Positions 27,397-27,443 of a stretch of 27,443 bases of DNA are shown here, one piece after another. Numbering within the stretch: position 1 is the stretch's first letter; each line of letters starts with the position of its first letter. The stretch comes from an uncultured Geobacteraceae bacterium. Its GTDB lineage: Bacteria; Desulfobacterota; Desulfuromonadia; Desulfuromonadales; Geopsychrobacteraceae. A program made the position numbers and the translations under genes. Below the pieces are notes generated by a model. The model saw only the letters and a program-made list of their open reading frames with translations, was not told where the DNA came from and did no database searches. The stretch is from the NCBI GenBank assembly GCA_937958075.1, contig CALFFB010000239.1, forward strand, positions 1-27,443, read 5' to 3'.

Positions 27397-27443
27397 AAAC
27401 AAAAGAGCCGGCAATCGGTATGGTTGATCGCTACGAAAACTGT

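Noticed and set aside
27420..27443. Possible start of a new plus-strand gene (ATG GTT GAT CGC TAC...)
   Set aside because: Only eight codons are visible and there is no convincing ribosome site before it.

Overview
The window is a dense, almost one-directional stretch of chromosome from a Gram-negative bacterium. The gene order kdsB-pyrG-kdsA-kdsD-kdsC-lptC-lptA-lptB-rpoN-hpf-ptsN-hprK-rapZ-mannose-type PTS is the layout I associate with Desulfuromonadia (the Geobacter, Desulfuromonas and Pelobacter relatives). The Kdo and Lpt genes show that it makes an LPS outer membrane, and the protein sequences look deltaproteobacterial. The taxon is inferred from synteny and was not tested by a search. 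I support 27 protein genes and no tRNA or rRNA genes. No stretch longer than 300 bases lacks a gene.

Layout, reading the minus strand from right to left: phoH, a 7TM-HD c-di-AMP phosphodiesterase (pgpH/yqfF), ybeY, a CorC-type CBS protein and lnt (25348 to 19021) form an RNA-maturation, second-messenger and envelope block. A Na+/phosphate cotransporter with a PhoU-like tail follows. Next is a tightly overlapped run: kdsB, pyrG, kdsA, kdsD, kdsC (Kdo synthesis and activation), lptC, lptA, lptB (LPS export) and rpoN (sigma-54). It continues with hpf, ptsN, hprK, rapZ, four mannose-family PTS subunits (IIA, IIB, IIC, IID), HPr and enzyme I. metK closes the series. Many junctions are 1 to 4 base overlaps (ATGA, TGATG, TAATG), so translational coupling is likely. 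The only plus-strand gene is ettA (25560-27236), divergent from phoH across a 211-base promoter region.

How the parts work together: the Kdo and Lpt genes make and export the LPS core. The PTS proteins form a complete relay (EI, HPr, IIA, IIB) ending in a IIC/IID membrane pair. HPr kinase/phosphorylase, IIA-Ntr and RapZ sit next to sigma-54, which suggests a regulatory carbon/nitrogen/envelope circuit. No sugar-catabolic gene is present.

The main novelty is a short, non-coding, mobile-looking repeat present three times: truncated at the left edge (1-77), between ybeY and corC (21419-21563), and after ettA (27244-27388). Both complete copies are exactly 145 bp. They have inverted ends starting GTAA and are flanked by perfect 8-bp direct repeats (GGTTTATA and AAACGTCA), the hallmark of transposition. 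Their internal arms differ in sequence between copies yet stay self-complementary. All three lie at the stop codon of a gene, and one supplies the stop codon of ybeY. I interpret them as a MITE family, possibly mobilised by an IS66-like transposase.
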